Source: Nocardia sp. CNY236 (GTDB lineage Bacteria > Actinomycetota > Actinomycetes > Mycobacteriales > Mycobacteriaceae). From it: a stretch of DNA of 64,000 bases. Below are positions 8,978-20,266 of the stretch, piece after piece; position 1 is the first letter of the stretch; the number at the start of each line of letters is the position of its first letter. Under the pieces are notes generated by a model, which saw nothing but the letters and a program-made list of their open reading frames with translations, was not told the DNA's origin and did no database searches. The stretch spans positions 1 to 64,000 of the forward strand of contig NZ_AXVD01000020.1 of NCBI RefSeq assembly GCF_000482385.1. The letters run 5' to 3'. A program made the translations under genes and the position numbers.

Positions 8978-9154
8978 CCGACGTGGGCTATCGTTGCCTT
9001 CCATGTCGCTGGTCCGCACACCGACCTCTCCGACAACCGCGACAACAGCGCCAATGACGACGACCACGATATTGCCGACATGCGTCCGGCCATCGAAAGA
9101 AGTCAATTCTTGAATTAGATCGTTGGCGCTTGTGAATTTCTCAATCATTCCCAT
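8828..9154 (-). CDS. Doubtful small single-pass membrane protein
   Basis: The first 55 residues, including a clear membrane helix (VGNIVVVVIGAVVAVVGEVGV), lie in otherwise empty DNA and look protein-like. The C-terminal half overlaps the end of the DUF4254 gene on the other strand and looks like an antisense reading. Either a small membrane protein or chance. Confidence 0.25.
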   Translation of the reverse strand: MGMIEKFTSANDLIQELTSFDGRTHVGNIVVVVIGAVVAVVGEVGVRTSDMEGNDSPRRSPHRKPAPVFDDVGDQILVAVDQLGESGPLQVSFSIQLQRMWSRHFVAQ

Positions 9155-9654
9155 GTCTCGTCCGGTTACCTTTTACCAGCCCATCGCAATAGCCCGGATC
9201 GATGACTCACTACCCACCCATCAGGACCGAGTCGAGTTCGCGAAAATATTCTTCTCCAGTAGCCAATCGGCCAATCGAGCCACTGTTGCCATGGCGACAG
9301 ACCGTACTTTTCACACAATGGCCGGATCGATCGGTCCGTGGGATACCAACACAGAGCAGGCGGGAAACAAGAAGGGGTGGATGCCCGGGAATTCCCGAAC
9401 CGGCCGAGCGACAATGACGCCCCGGCGCCCCGGCGCGGTCGATCGGGATCGAACGCCTCGCTCTACCGATCCAGAGTCCGCACTCGTCGCCTCATTGCCC
9501 ACGATCGACGCAGACAGAGCGGAACCGATTCGACGAACAGGCGTGCACTGAAACTTGCACATTCGGCAACTGTTCAGTCTCGGTTCCGCCGCAAGAGCGG
9601 GATGGTCACAGAATTCGGCCGAATCCAATAGTGAACGGGTGTAACCTTGCGGCA
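9155..9654. other. Gap upstream of a TetR gene
   Basis: No convincing gene. ACTGAA at 9547-9552 and TTCAGT at 9573-9578 form a loose inverted repeat about 75 bases before the TetR start and could be part of its operator, but the spacing is wide and the support weak. Confidence 0.3.
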
Positions 9655-10275
9655 ATGACGCAGCAGTCGACCACCCGAGTCGAACGCAAAGAGCGGACCC
9701 GGCAGGCACTTCTGGACAGCGCCTTGGCGCTGTCCACAGATCGCGGTTTCGCCGCCCTCAGTTTGCGCGAGGTCGCCCGCTCCGCAGGCGTTGTCCCAAC
9801 CGCCTTCTACCGCCACTTCTCGTCGCTGGACGACCTCGGTATGGCCTTGCTCGACGCCGGCATCGCCGCCTCACGGCTAGCGCTGCGTGACGCGCGCCGC
9901 AACACCGAAGCCAGCCTGTCGGACACGGTGGGATTCGTCTTCACGCGCGTCGACGCCCAACGCGCGCTGTACAGCTTTCTCGTCAGCGAACGGCATGGCG
10001 GGTCCGCGCCGGTACGTACGGCGATTGCGCAGGAGATCGAGGCGATCACGCGTGAGGTCGTCGCGGATCTGTCTCGGATCAAGGCCCTGGACACGTTGAC
10101 TCCGCAGAAGCTGGAGATAGCCGCCGACCTGATGGTCGGTACCGTTGCCCATGGAATCGCCGCCTATGTGTCGGCCGTACCGAACGAAGAAGACGCGATC
10201 GTCGCGCGCACCGCGCAACAGGTGCGGCTGATCCTGGTCGGCCTGGCCTGTTGGCGACCTGCCGGGCGCGAGTGA
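9655..10275 (+). CDS. TetR family regulator, FabR-like
   Basis: A 206-residue protein with start MTQQSTTRVERKERTRQALL. The DNA-binding domain is residues 10-60, with LSLREVARSAGVVPTAFYRHF as the helix-turn-helix; the AGVVPTAFYRHF core followed by a D-LGMALLD segment resembles the FabR group, which senses acyl-CoA or acyl-ACP. The C-terminal part is a helical ligand domain. Fatty acid genes lie nearby (dienoyl-CoA reductase, CmrA), so a lipid ligand is plausible but is inference. It is convergent with the MFS gene, with 14 bp between their stops. Confidence 0.75.
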   Translation: MTQQSTTRVERKERTRQALLDSALALSTDRGFAALSLREVARSAGVVPTAFYRHFSSLDDLGMALLDAGIAASRLALRDARRNTEASLSDTVGFVFTRVDAQRALYSFLVSERHGGSAPVRTAIAQEIEAITREVVADLSRIKALDTLTPQKLEIAADLMVGTVAHGIAAYVSAVPNEEDAIVARTAQQVRLILVGLACWRPAGRE

Positions 10276-10289
10276 CCCGCGGCCGCAGC

Positions 10290-11660
10290 TCACCCGGCAT
10301 CCTTGGACTGGCCGGTTGCCGAGCCGGCCTCACCACCGACGACCAGGTCGGGCGACCGCACCGGCAGCAACACAGCGAGCCCGGCTGCGAGCACGACCAG
10401 TAGACCAGCGATGCCCGCACGCTCGGCATCGAAGAACCAGACGAACGAGCCATAGAGACTCGGCGCGAGAAACGACACCGCGCGTCCGGTCGTGGTGTAC
10501 AGCCCGAACACCTGTCCCTCGCGTCCTATCGGGGACAGTCGAGTCAGGAACGAGCGCGCCGCGGCTTGCGCCGGACCGACGAACACCGTGAGTAACAAAC
10601 CGAACACCCAGAACATCATCGGCCCGGACACCAGCAGCAATACCGACCCACAGATCAGCATCGCGCCGAGAGACACCACGATGACGATCTTCGGCCCGAT
10701 CAGATCGTCGACACGCCCCGCGATGATCGCCCCCAGGGCGGCAACCACATTGGCCGCGATGCCGAACAACAAGACGTCCGCGTCGGCTATGTCATAGACC
10801 CGAACGGCCAGGACGGCACCGAAGGTGAACACCCCGGCGAGCGCATCACGAAACACAGCGCTCGCCAGAAGAAACCCGACAATTCGGCGGTCCACCCGCC
10901 ACAATTCGCGTAACTCACGCCATAGCACCCGGTACGAACCGACGAACCCGGCACGTCCTGCGCCCGAATCGGTGGCCGCCCGGGGCAATTCGGGTACCGC
11001 GAACAAGACCGGTAGCGCAAAGGCCGCGAACCAAGCGGCGGCCAGCACGGCGACCAGCCGAATATTGAGCCCGTTGTCGGTGGGCACCTCGAGCAATCCG
11101 CGGGTGTCTCCCTCACCGGCGATGAAGCCGACGTAGCAGATGAGCAGCAGCACGATGCCACCGAAATACCCCATTGCCCAGCCGAATCCAGATACCCTGC
11201 CAACAGTGCGCGGGGTGGACACCTGCCGCAGCATCGCGTTGTACGGCACATTGGCCAGCTCGAAACACGCCGATCCGAACGCCAGCAGGACCAAGCCGAG
11301 CCACAGATCGTGGTAGTCGTCTCCAACGAAGAACATCAGCGACATTGCGACGACGGTCGCCGCTGTCAGCACGGCGAGTGATCGCTTGCGCCTGGCCGAT
11401 GCGTCGAAACGCTGGCCGCTGATCGGAGCGGTCACGGCCACGAATACGCCCGCAATACCCAGCGTCCACCCCAGCCAGGCGCTGGCGGAGATCCTCCCGG
11501 GCAGATCGTCGCCGACCGTGTCGGTGAGATACACCGAAAAGACGAAGGTCAGGATGACGGCGTTGAACGCCGACGATCCCCAGTCCCACAGTCCCCACGC
11601 CGTGACGCGCCCGCGCCCGGCTGCCTGCCCCACCATCGTCGGCGCGTTGGCCTCGGTCAT
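10290..11660 (-). CDS. MFS transporter, UMF1/Atg22-like
   Basis: Start MTEANAPTMVGQ at 11660; the frame continues upstream but across a regulator operator. The 456-residue protein has about 12 membrane helices and the family N-terminus WGLWDWGSSAFNAVILTFVFSVYL. Also visible are ANVPYNAMLRQV, GRVSGFGWAMGYFGG and GPAQAAARSFLTRLSP, characteristic of the UMF1 (Atg22-like) branch. The substrate is unknown; yeast Atg22 exports amino acids from the vacuole. It is divergent from the PadR gene with an operator between the two, so it is probably the regulated gene. Confidence 0.8.
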   Translation of the reverse strand: MTEANAPTMVGQAAGRGRVTAWGLWDWGSSAFNAVILTFVFSVYLTDTVGDDLPGRISASAWLGWTLGIAGVFVAVTAPISGQRFDASARRKRSLAVLTAATVVAMSLMFFVGDDYHDLWLGLVLLAFGSACFELANVPYNAMLRQVSTPRTVGRVSGFGWAMGYFGGIVLLLICYVGFIAGEGDTRGLLEVPTDNGLNIRLVAVLAAAWFAAFALPVLFAVPELPRAATDSGAGRAGFVGSYRVLWRELRELWRVDRRIVGFLLASAVFRDALAGVFTFGAVLAVRVYDIADADVLLFGIAANVVAALGAIIAGRVDDLIGPKIVIVVSLGAMLICGSVLLLVSGPMMFWVFGLLLTVFVGPAQAAARSFLTRLSPIGREGQVFGLYTTTGRAVSFLAPSLYGSFVWFFDAERAGIAGLLVVLAAGLAVLLPVRSPDLVVGGEAGSATGQSKDAG

Positions 11661-11733
11661 GCCGCGCAGCCTATCCGTGATCATCGGCTCGGGCGCGGTT
11701 TGGGCACAGCCGGCGGGCGCTGAACGCACCATG

Positions 11734-11753
11734 CTATGCACCTAGTTGCATAG
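11734..11753. promoter_or_regulatory. PadR-type operator
   Basis: CTATGCA-N6-TGCATAG is a perfect inverted repeat located between the divergent MFS and PadR genes. The inner ATGC-N8-GCAT pattern is close to the ATGT-N8-ACAT sites bound by PadR-family repressors. It probably controls both genes. Confidence 0.65.
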
Positions 11754-11781
11754 CGGTGAGCTGCGCGGCTATCCTCACGGC

Positions 11782-12339
11782 ATGGCACTCGAGCACGCGT
11801 TGCTGGTCTCGCTGACCGAGCGCGCCGGCTCGGGATACGAGCTCGCGCGCCGCTTCGACCAATCCATCGGATACTTCTGGAGCGCGACCCACCAACAGAT
11901 CTACCGCACCCTCAAACGGATGGAGGCATCCGGATGGGTGAACCGCACGGTGGTGGCCCAAGCGGGTCGCCCGGACAAAAAGGTGTACTCGGTGAGCCCA
12001 GCAGGCCGGACCGAACTGGCCCGTTGGATCGCCGAACCGAGCGACCCAACGCTGCCCCGGAACGAACTCGCGGTGAAGATCCGCGGCGCCGCCCACGGCG
12101 ATGTCGCCGGGCTCCACACCGAAGTGACCCGCCACCGCGACCAGCACGCCCAACGGCTCGAGCTCTACCTGCGAATCGAAAAACGTGACTTTCCCGCCCC
12201 GCCCCAGCTCACCGGGACGGCCCTGCACCAGTATCTCGTCCTGCGCGCCGGAATTCGCGCGGAGTCGGGGTTCGTCGAATGGTGCGACGAAGTTCTGCAC
12301 GCACTACACCCGCACGCGCCGCACCCGCACGCGGATTGA
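11782..12339 (+). CDS. PadR family transcriptional regulator
   Basis: A 185-residue protein, start MALEHALLVSLTERAGSGYE. Residues 1-85 form the winged helix of the PadR family (SGYELARRFDQ, FWSATHQQIYRTLKRMEASGWV, GRPDKKVYSVSPAGRTEL). The C-terminal helical part is the Vir_reg-type effector/dimer domain. It lies 29 bp after an operator-like palindrome and is divergent from an MFS exporter, a common repressor/efflux arrangement. The dienoyl-CoA reductase gene starts 21 bp after its stop and may be cotranscribed. Confidence 0.85.
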   Translation: MALEHALLVSLTERAGSGYELARRFDQSIGYFWSATHQQIYRTLKRMEASGWVNRTVVAQAGRPDKKVYSVSPAGRTELARWIAEPSDPTLPRNELAVKIRGAAHGDVAGLHTEVTRHRDQHAQRLELYLRIEKRDFPAPPQLTGTALHQYLVLRAGIRAESGFVEWCDEVLHALHPHAPHPHAD

Positions 12340-14391
<2,052 letters not shown>

Positions 14392-14469
14392 CCGATCCCG
14401 GTGGCCGGATCGACAACCGGCCACCGGCTCGGGTGATCGGGCAGTCCCGCGTGGCCTAGGCTGCACCGG

Positions 14470-15273
14470 ATGAGCTTGCCCTCCCCCACCGCAGACAATC
14501 GCGCGGTCGTCACCGGAGCTTCCTCCGGCATCGGCACCGCGCTGGCCGCCGAACTCGCCGCCCGCGGCTACTCGCTCATCCTGGTTGCACGCCGTGCCGA
14601 GCGACTCGCCGAGCTCGCGCAGCGGCTGTCGCTCGCCCACGATGTCACCGTGGAAGTGCGTCCGGTCGATCTGTCCGACCGCACGCAGCGCGGTCCGCTG
14701 GCGGAGGAGCTGGCCACCCGTGACGTCGCCGTGCTCTGCAACAACGCGGGCGTCGCAACCTTCGGAACGGTGGCCGAGCTCGACCCGAGCTACGAGCGAG
14801 CGCAGCTGGAACTCAACGCCGTCGCGGTGCACGACCTGACGCTGGCGGTACTGCCCGGCATGATCGCTGCCGGTGCGGGAGGGATCTTGATCAGCGGCTC
14901 GGCGGCCGGGAACATGCCCATTCCGAATAACGCCACCTACGCGGCGAGCAAAGCATTCGCCAACACATTCTGCGAGTCGTTACGTGGCGAAGTGAAGGGC
15001 TCCGGCGTGCACGTCACTCTGCTGGCCCCTGGCCCCGTCCGTACCGAAGTCCCTGATCCCGCGGATGCCTCGCTCGTCGAGCGAGTCGTTCCCGACTTCA
15101 TGTGGGTATCGTCCCAATACACAGCGAAGGTCTCCGTCGACGCGCTCGTGCGCAACAAGATGCGCGTCGTTCCAGGACTGATCAGCAAGGGGATGAGCGC
15201 GGCAGGCCAATACGGTCCGCGTGCCCTCACCGCACCCGTCGCTGGTGCGTTCTACAAGCGGCTCGGCGGCTGA
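14470..15273 (+). CDS. cmrA: Mycolate reductase-like short-chain dehydrogenase (Rv2509 homologue)
   Basis: A 267-residue SDR. Cofactor site VVTGASSGIGTALAAELAARG near residue 15, NNAGVATFG, the catalytic Ser region ISGSAAGNMPIPNNATYAASKAF with Y-x3-K, and the C-terminal phrase NKMRVVPGLISKGMSAAGQYGPRA. The whole length and these phrases closely follow M. tuberculosis Rv2509, the enzyme that reduces the 3-oxo mycolate precursor to the mature mycolic acid. It also sits next to orn as in that genome. This supports a mycolic acid-bearing host. A TAGGCT box just upstream suggests a leaderless transcript. Confidence 0.85.
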   Translation: MSLPSPTADNRAVVTGASSGIGTALAAELAARGYSLILVARRAERLAELAQRLSLAHDVTVEVRPVDLSDRTQRGPLAEELATRDVAVLCNNAGVATFGTVAELDPSYERAQLELNAVAVHDLTLAVLPGMIAAGAGGILISGSAAGNMPIPNNATYAASKAFANTFCESLRGEVKGSGVHVTLLAPGPVRTEVPDPADASLVERVVPDFMWVSSQYTAKVSVDALVRNKMRVVPGLISKGMSAAGQYGPRALTAPVAGAFYKRLGG

Positions 15274-15379
15274 TGATCCTGATGTCTGGTCCCGATGTCC
15301 AATGGTGATATCGAGCCTCGGATCCGACGCAACCGGTGTGGCGCCAAATCGATGATTCGATCCGGCTAATGTTGCTCGG

Positions 15380-16021
15380 GTGTCCGAATACATGGTGTGG
15401 ATGGATTGCGAGATGACCGGCCTGCAGCTCGACAGCGACAAGCTGATCGAGGTGGCAGCACTCGTGACCGACAGTGATCTCAACGTCCTCGGTGAGGGCG
15501 TGGACATCGTCATCCACGCCGACGATGCGGCGCTGGACACGATGCCCGCAGTGGTCGCCGACATGCACGCGCGGTCCGGACTGACCGATGAGGTCCGCCG
15601 TTCCACCGTGAGAATGGCCGAGGCCGAGCAGCGGGTACTCGACTACATCCGCCAGTACATTCCCACCCCCCGCACCGTCCCACTGGCGGGAAACTCGATC
15701 GCCACCGACCGCGGCTTCATCGCTCGTGACATGCCGCTACTGGATGCCCATCTGCACTACCGAATGATCGATGTGAGCTCGATAAAGGAACTGTGCCGAC
15801 GCTGGTATCCCCGGATCTACTTCGGTCAGCCGGAGAAAGGTCTGAGCCACCGCGCATTGTCCGATATCAAGGAGTCCATCCGAGAGCTGGAGTTCTACCG
15901 GCGAACCGCGTTCATCCCTGCGCCCGGACCTTCCACGACCGAAATCGCCGCTGTCGCCGCTGAGATCACCGGAAAGCAGATCGAATCACCCCGGGTCGAT
16001 GACGCGCCAGAGCCCGATTAG
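15380..16021 (+). CDS. orn: Oligoribonuclease
   Basis: A 213-residue DEDDh 3'-5' exonuclease that degrades 2-5 base RNA and pGpG. It starts at GTG 15380 ([15 protein letters not shown]), with the first Asp and Glu in [20 protein letters not shown] in the middle and [14 protein letters not shown] near the C-terminus. The C-terminal 25 residues are a variable actinobacterial tail. It lies between cmrA and tRNA-His as expected. Confidence 0.92.
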   Translation: MSEYMVWMDCEMTGLQLDSDKLIEVAALVTDSDLNVLGEGVDIVIHADDAALDTMPAVVADMHARSGLTDEVRRSTVRMAEAEQRVLDYIRQYIPTPRTVPLAGNSIATDRGFIARDMPLLDAHLHYRMIDVSSIKELCRRWYPRIYFGQPEKGLSHRALSDIKESIRELEFYRRTAFIPAPGPSTTEIAAVAAEITGKQIESPRVDDAPEPD

Positions 16022-16075
16022 GGAGTTGGCCAGGTGACGCGCTAGTATCTAGCCCGCCGGTGGTTCACCGGTGAT

Positions 16076-16149
16076 GGTGAGCGTAGTTCAGTTGGTAGAG
16101 CACCAGGTTGTGATCCTGGCTGTCGCGGGTTCGAGTCCCGTCGCTCACC
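16076..16149 (+). tRNA. tRNA-His (GTG)
   Basis: Acceptor arms GTGAGCG and CGCTCAC pair fully; the anticodon loop TTGTGAT gives GTG. The extra G at 16076 opposite the discriminator C is the G-1 feature of tRNA-His. D loop AGTTGGTA and T loop TTCGAGT are standard. Confidence 0.96.
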
Positions 16150-16370
16150 CTAACGGAGGCCCAGAGTTCGGTATTCCCGAGTCTGGGCCTCCGGTCTGTC
16201 GGGAGAGTCTTTGACACAGTCCTCGGCGTGGGCACGTCCCTCGACGCCAAATGTGATGTAAAACAAATATCATTCAGAATGTGCTGTAGCTCTCGGGCGC
16301 GTCCGTAGACTCCACGCGGGACGCCGTCACAGGGGGCGCCCTTCCGGTTCGACCAGAAAGACACCTCGTG

Positions 16371-16628
16371 ATGCGTTCTGCAGTTATCGCAACTTTCGTC
16401 GGCGCCACTGTCCTCACCGGGCCCACAGCGGCCGCGGCTCCCAACATCGAAATCTCTACAGCGCTCCAATTCGGTTCGTCGCTCACCGGATGGCACGCCG
16501 GGGTGACGACAACCGGCTCGGCCGGCACCGGCTCGGCCGGCACCGGCTCGGCCGGCGAGGAACTGCAATGCGCGGCGGTCGGTAGCGCGGTGGCTATCGT
16601 GGGCGAGTCCTATCTCACCTGCAGCTAA
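16371..16628 (+). CDS. Small secreted protein with TGSAG repeats
   Basis: An 85-residue protein (a GTG directly precedes the ATG and could also start it). A signal peptide (MRSAVIATFVGATVLTGPTAAAA) should be cleaved near residue 23. The mature part contains three TGSAG repeats encoded by a near-perfect 15-base DNA repeat, then a short tail with two Cys residues (LQCAAVG and LTCS), which may form a disulphide. Unknown function. A related TGSAG-containing secreted protein is encoded at 38512. Confidence 0.6.
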   Translation: MRSAVIATFVGATVLTGPTAAAAPNIEISTALQFGSSLTGWHAGVTTTGSAGTGSAGTGSAGEELQCAAVGSAVAIVGESYLTCS

Positions 16629-16654
16629 CTACCGCAGCCACACTAGAAACACCC

Positions 16655-16683
16655 GACGGCCCGCCGGATTCCGGCGGGCCGTC
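16655..16683. terminator. Bidirectional terminator
   Basis: GACGGCCCGCCGG and its perfect complement are separated by ATT. It lies between the ends of two convergent genes, the TGSAG secreted protein and the L,D-transpeptidase. Confidence 0.8.
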
Positions 16684-16701
16684 GCGCTGTTCGTGGGCTA
16701 C

Positions 16702-17934
16702 TCAGCGACTGTCGTCCGCATTGCCGGCGCTCCAAACCGACCACGGAACATTCCAGTCGCCCAGACCGTCCACGCCGGACAAGGTGCCGCCCACTGTGTT
16801 CTTCACAATCGTGATGTCACCGCGCTTTGCATTCTGGTACACCCAGAGCGCGTTGTCCGGGCTGAGGTTCAAGCAGCCGTGACTGGTGTTGCTGTAGCCC
16901 TGCTGACCGACCGACCACGGCGCCGAGTGGAAGAAGATACCGCTGTAGGACAAACGCGTCGCGAAATCCACCGGTGTCCGATACCCGTCCGCAGAATCGA
17001 CCGCCACGCCGTAGGTAGAGGAATCCATGATGATCTTCTCGTGCCGTTCCGCCACGATGTAGACGCCATTGTCGGTTGGCGTGCTGTCCTTGCCCATCGA
17101 TGTCGGCATGGTCCGGATCACCTGACCGTTGCGCTCGACGGTGACCTGCTTGGTGCGGTCGTCCGCGGTGAAGATCACCGCATCGCCCACAGTGAAGTTC
17201 GAGTGGATGTCGTCCTGGCCGTACAGACCGTCACCCAGATCGCGCCCGTAGACGTTCACATCGATGGTTACCCTCGTGCCCGGGGCCCAGAAATGCTCCG
17301 GCCGCCAGCGCACCTCCCGGTTGTTCACCCAATAGAAGGCGCCTTCCACCGGCGGTGCGGTGGTGATCGTGATCGCCTCTTGCGCAGCCTTCCGGTCCGG
17401 GATGTTCTCATCGAACTGGACTGCCACCGGCTGACCGATACCGACCATCTCCCCCTCACCCGGGCTCAGGTACGGCTTGGTCTGATTGTCCGGCGAACTG
17501 GTCGTGAAACTCAGGGTGGTGAAGTTCGCGCCGCCGAGACCGAGCGCTGCGGCCTGCAGGCGGTAGGTCTTGCCGTAGCCGAGCGCTTCGCCGAGCTTCC
17601 ATGACCGTCCGTCAGCGGCGAGGGTGCCGCTGACGGACTTACCCAGCGGACTGATCAGGGCCACGTCGGTGAACTTGCCGTCTTCCACCTCGAAGGTCAT
17701 CGGCATGATCGGTGAGATCCCCACCTCACCGTCCTTGACCGGAGACAGCAACTTGGGCTTGATCAGTTCGGTGATGGGATTGCGATCGATAGCCACATCC
17801 GAGGCGTCCGCGCCGTCGAAGGACCCACATCCCGTCAGCGCCAGCGCGGCCACAACCGCGATGACGACAGGCCCCGCAAGCGTGCGTATCGACCATCGTT
17901 CAGCCGGCCCACGCCGACCCCGACCAATGCTCAT
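16702..17934 (-). CDS. ldtB: L,D-transpeptidase, LdtMt2-like lipoprotein
   Basis: A 410-residue exported enzyme that makes 3-3 cross-links in peptidoglycan. The N-terminus has a membrane helix ending in a L-T-G-C lipobox (Cys near residue 36). Two Ig-like domains follow (about residues 60-150 and 155-250), then the YkuD catalytic domain with SNTSHGCLNLS, the His-Gly-Cys nucleophile near residue 350, and a C-terminal WNVPWSVW extension typical of LdtMt2 (Rv2518c). The neighbourhood also matches that gene. Such enzymes are inhibited by carbapenems. Confidence 0.9.
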   Translation of the reverse strand: MSIGRGRRGPAERWSIRTLAGPVVIAVVAALALTGCGSFDGADASDVAIDRNPITELIKPKLLSPVKDGEVGISPIMPMTFEVEDGKFTDVALISPLGKSVSGTLAADGRSWKLGEALGYGKTYRLQAAALGLGGANFTTLSFTTSSPDNQTKPYLSPGEGEMVGIGQPVAVQFDENIPDRKAAQEAITITTAPPVEGAFYWVNNREVRWRPEHFWAPGTRVTIDVNVYGRDLGDGLYGQDDIHSNFTVGDAVIFTADDRTKQVTVERNGQVIRTMPTSMGKDSTPTDNGVYIVAERHEKIIMDSSTYGVAVDSADGYRTPVDFATRLSYSGIFFHSAPWSVGQQGYSNTSHGCLNLSPDNALWVYQNAKRGDITIVKNTVGGTLSGVDGLGDWNVPWSVWSAGNADDSR

Positions 17935-18238
17935 CTCAACCCCGTTTCACGCCTCGACGCTCCGGTACGCGCCAATGGCCTCGTATGCCAACCACCACGC
18001 CGCCCACCTCACCGTGCCGCGGACAGTGGAGACCACAATCGGACATTCTGCCAGCCGGACATGCCTGTACCAATGTGAACACCACGCCCGTCACTGCAGC
18101 GTTACATCCGATAGATCAATTCCCCGAGGCTCGGCGTTACCTCTCGGGGCGTTCACGACGTCAGCCCTGGCCAGAAGACGATTTCTCTTCCACCGCCTTG
18201 TCCTGTTAAGGTTTGTCCCACGCTGGAACACAGCGGGG
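17935..18238. other. Gap between ldtB and tRNA-Lys
   Basis: No gene seen. It should hold the ldtB promoter (minus strand) and the tRNA promoter. Confidence 0.4.
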
Positions 18239-18311
<73 letters not shown>

Positions 18312-18666
18312 CCGACAGAAAGCACGCCCGAACAGCGCAAATGCGAATCCCGGCGAGGCGTTCGGCGTTCCAGCTGTAGCTTAGGCTGTAGCTTACGAAG
18401 AAGCTCCTTGCAGCGCGCTTCTCGACCGGACTTTCTGGTGTACACCCCACTGGTCGGTGATCAATCCTCCACCCTCGAGGACATCAACATCCTGCAGGTA
18501 AGTCCATCCACCGTGAAAGTGGACCTTCAAGCGGAGTGATGTTCGCGATGACATAGCCCTGCGCGTCTGCTGGCGTCTGTTGGCCAGCGGGCAAGTACGT
18601 CGCGATGGCAGCGACGTGCGCTCTGGCTCGAGGTAGGCTGCGCCCGAGTCGAGGGAAGGGGCGGGG
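18312..18666. other. Gap after tRNA-Lys with a short direct repeat
   Basis: No convincing gene. GCTGTAGCTTA occurs twice in tandem near 18371-18394. Because the accessory DNA begins here, this may be the scar of an integration event, but no integrase or copy of the tRNA end was found. Confidence 0.35.
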
Positions 18667-19221
18667 ATGAAGCGCGTCGCGGCGATCGTAGCGGCCGGAC
18701 TGACAGTAGCGGGCCTCACCGCGTGCAGTGACTCCACATCTGGGACGGCGCAACCGACTACACGGAATATCGACGAGATCATCGTCTTCAACGTCTGTCG
18801 CGACCCCGGCATCGCCGACGACGTACTCGTGGGTGCCGGGCTGGATCCGGCCACCAAGAGGGTGTTCACCGATCCGCCGACCGGCGTCTCGAGCTTCCGC
18901 GTCTGCAACTGGCGTCCAATCGATGACAGGTACGGGCCGATGAACTACCGCATTGGCGTGTTTTCGACCAGCCACACCCTCGAAGAGCTCAGGAACAAAG
19001 AGAGCGCGACAGTCCTGCGTCAGACCACGGTCAATGGTCGGCCAGGGCTGGTGTCGAAGGAACGAAACGACCCCGAAGGGTGCTATGTGTCGTTCGACGC
19101 CGAACAGGGCATGTTCGAGCTTAACGCTGGCTGGCTGAATGACTACGAGTCCAAGGATGGCGACACCTGCGAGATCGCCGCCCGGCACGCCGCCGATCTC
19201 GAACCGCATCTACCTCGCTAG
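18667..19221 (+). CDS. DUF3558 family lipoprotein
   Basis: A 184-residue protein preceded by GAAGGGG. The signal peptide ends in L-T-A-C (Cys near residue 20), so it is a lipoprotein. The mature part has the DUF3558 layout: a Pro/Thr linker, a CRDP-type start (NVCRDPGIADDVLVGAGLDP), FRVCNW, and a C-terminal Cys in DTCEIAARHA. The family is widespread in Nocardia and Streptomyces, with unknown function. Confidence 0.75.
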   Translation: MKRVAAIVAAGLTVAGLTACSDSTSGTAQPTTRNIDEIIVFNVCRDPGIADDVLVGAGLDPATKRVFTDPPTGVSSFRVCNWRPIDDRYGPMNYRIGVFSTSHTLEELRNKESATVLRQTTVNGRPGLVSKERNDPEGCYVSFDAEQGMFELNAGWLNDYESKDGDTCEIAARHAADLEPHLPR

Positions 19222-19257
19222 CTCGATGGTCGGGATCGAAACACGGGGAGGATCGAT

Positions 19258-19662
19258 ATGACCAACCCGGTCGCAGACCAACACGGATACTGGACTGCGC
19301 TTGCCCAGCAAGCCGTTTCCGGTGAACTACGCCTGGAACCCGAACTCGGCGAAGCACTGCGTGCCGCAGCCAAAAAGTATGCCGAGCGGCTGACGCAAGC
19401 AAAACGAGACACCAAAGACCTTGAGCGCCTGTCGGGTTGGGGGACTCTGCCGTCGGCGGTGGCGATCCGCAAGAAGTTCGAAGCGAAGGCTGCCGCTGGT
19501 GGCGCCCACGACCCGACCGATTCCGCTGCCCACCGGCTTCCCGATGGCGGCGGCGAAGGTCCGCTGCTGCGCGCGCCAGGCTCAGTGCGTCCTCGGTGCC
19601 ACCCGGCGCGGCGTCGCGGACGCTCTAGCGGCGCTTCCATCGGTAGAAGATGTTGCGGCTGA
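19258..19662 (+). pseudogene. Conserved hypothetical protein with a lost C-terminus
   Basis: It starts MTNPVADQHGYWTALAQQAV 36 bp after the DUF3558 gene with GGAGG upstream. Up to about residue 85 it is a natural, helical, Lys- and Ala-rich protein ending in IRKKFEAKAAAGG. After DPTDSAA the reading turns into low-complexity Arg, Gly and Pro, and the remaining codons overlap a transposase fragment on the other strand. The natural C-terminus has been replaced by insertion-element DNA. The family commonly pairs with DUF3558 lipoproteins. Confidence 0.55.
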
Positions 19663-19783
19663 TGCCGTAGTAGCGGCAGGTCGCGGCCACGTTGCCGCTG
19701 ACCTCCTCGGCATGCCGAAGCACCGCTAGGCGCCGGTTCGCACGCCGGACCAGATCCTTCTCACTCCATACACGTTCGGGCAC
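19625..19783 (-). pseudogene. IS481-type transposase N-terminal fragment
   Basis: Fifty-two codons from GTG 19783 read an N-terminal transposase helix-turn-helix (start V-P-E-R-V-W-S-E-K-D, later GNVAATCRYYGISRNIFYRWKRR) and then stop, far short of the catalytic domain. TGTTGACACTGTGGGCTCC just to the right, read on the same strand, looks like the element end. Only this end of the element remains. Confidence 0.65.
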
Positions 19784-19977
19784 GGGACTCCTTCGTATCA
19801 GGAGCCCACAGTGTCAACAACCTCCGTCAGTTTTAGAGCTAGCTGTGGGTGTACGCATGACGAATGCTCTGTGCGTTGAGGGAGATCGGAAAGTCCGGCC
19901 GGACATCTCCAGTATGTCCTTTAGAGTCCCATTTGACTACTAGTAGCGCATAAGTCGTGCTGTGGCACGATCGACTC

Positions 19978-20202
19978 ATGGCCAGCAATACCGAGTTGTG
20001 GGATCAACTCCCCGGAGCGATCCGCGAGGCTAGAGCCGCTCAGCAGCGGCTCGATGACATCGTGGCCGCACTACTGGACCGACGACGGCGAGGGGACATA
20101 GACCGACTCGCCGAGTTGCTCGAGGTCGACCGCAAAACCATCTCCCGCTGGGCACGTGACCTGGACGAGGGGATATGGCCCCCACGCCGCCGCTTGTCGT
20201 AA
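19978..20202 (+). CDS. Small helix-turn-helix protein
   Basis: A 74-residue protein starting MASNTELWDQLPGAIREARA. Residues 45-62 (LAELLEVDRKTISRWARDLD) are a clear helix-turn-helix. It stands alone, facing the four-gene cluster that follows on the other strand. Probably a DNA-binding protein of the mobile-element remnant. Confidence 0.5.
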   Translation: MASNTELWDQLPGAIREARAAQQRLDDIVAALLDRRRRGDIDRLAELLEVDRKTISRWARDLDEGIWPPRRRLS

Positions 20203-20266
20203 GGTCGGCGCGCCTCCGCCATCGCTTTCACCCCCGTTCCACATGGCAGGTATCCGTAGATATGTC

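Noticed and set aside
16274..16543. A minus-strand frame over the TGSAG protein
   Set aside because: Mirror reading of the repeat. The plus strand has a signal peptide and its own terminator.
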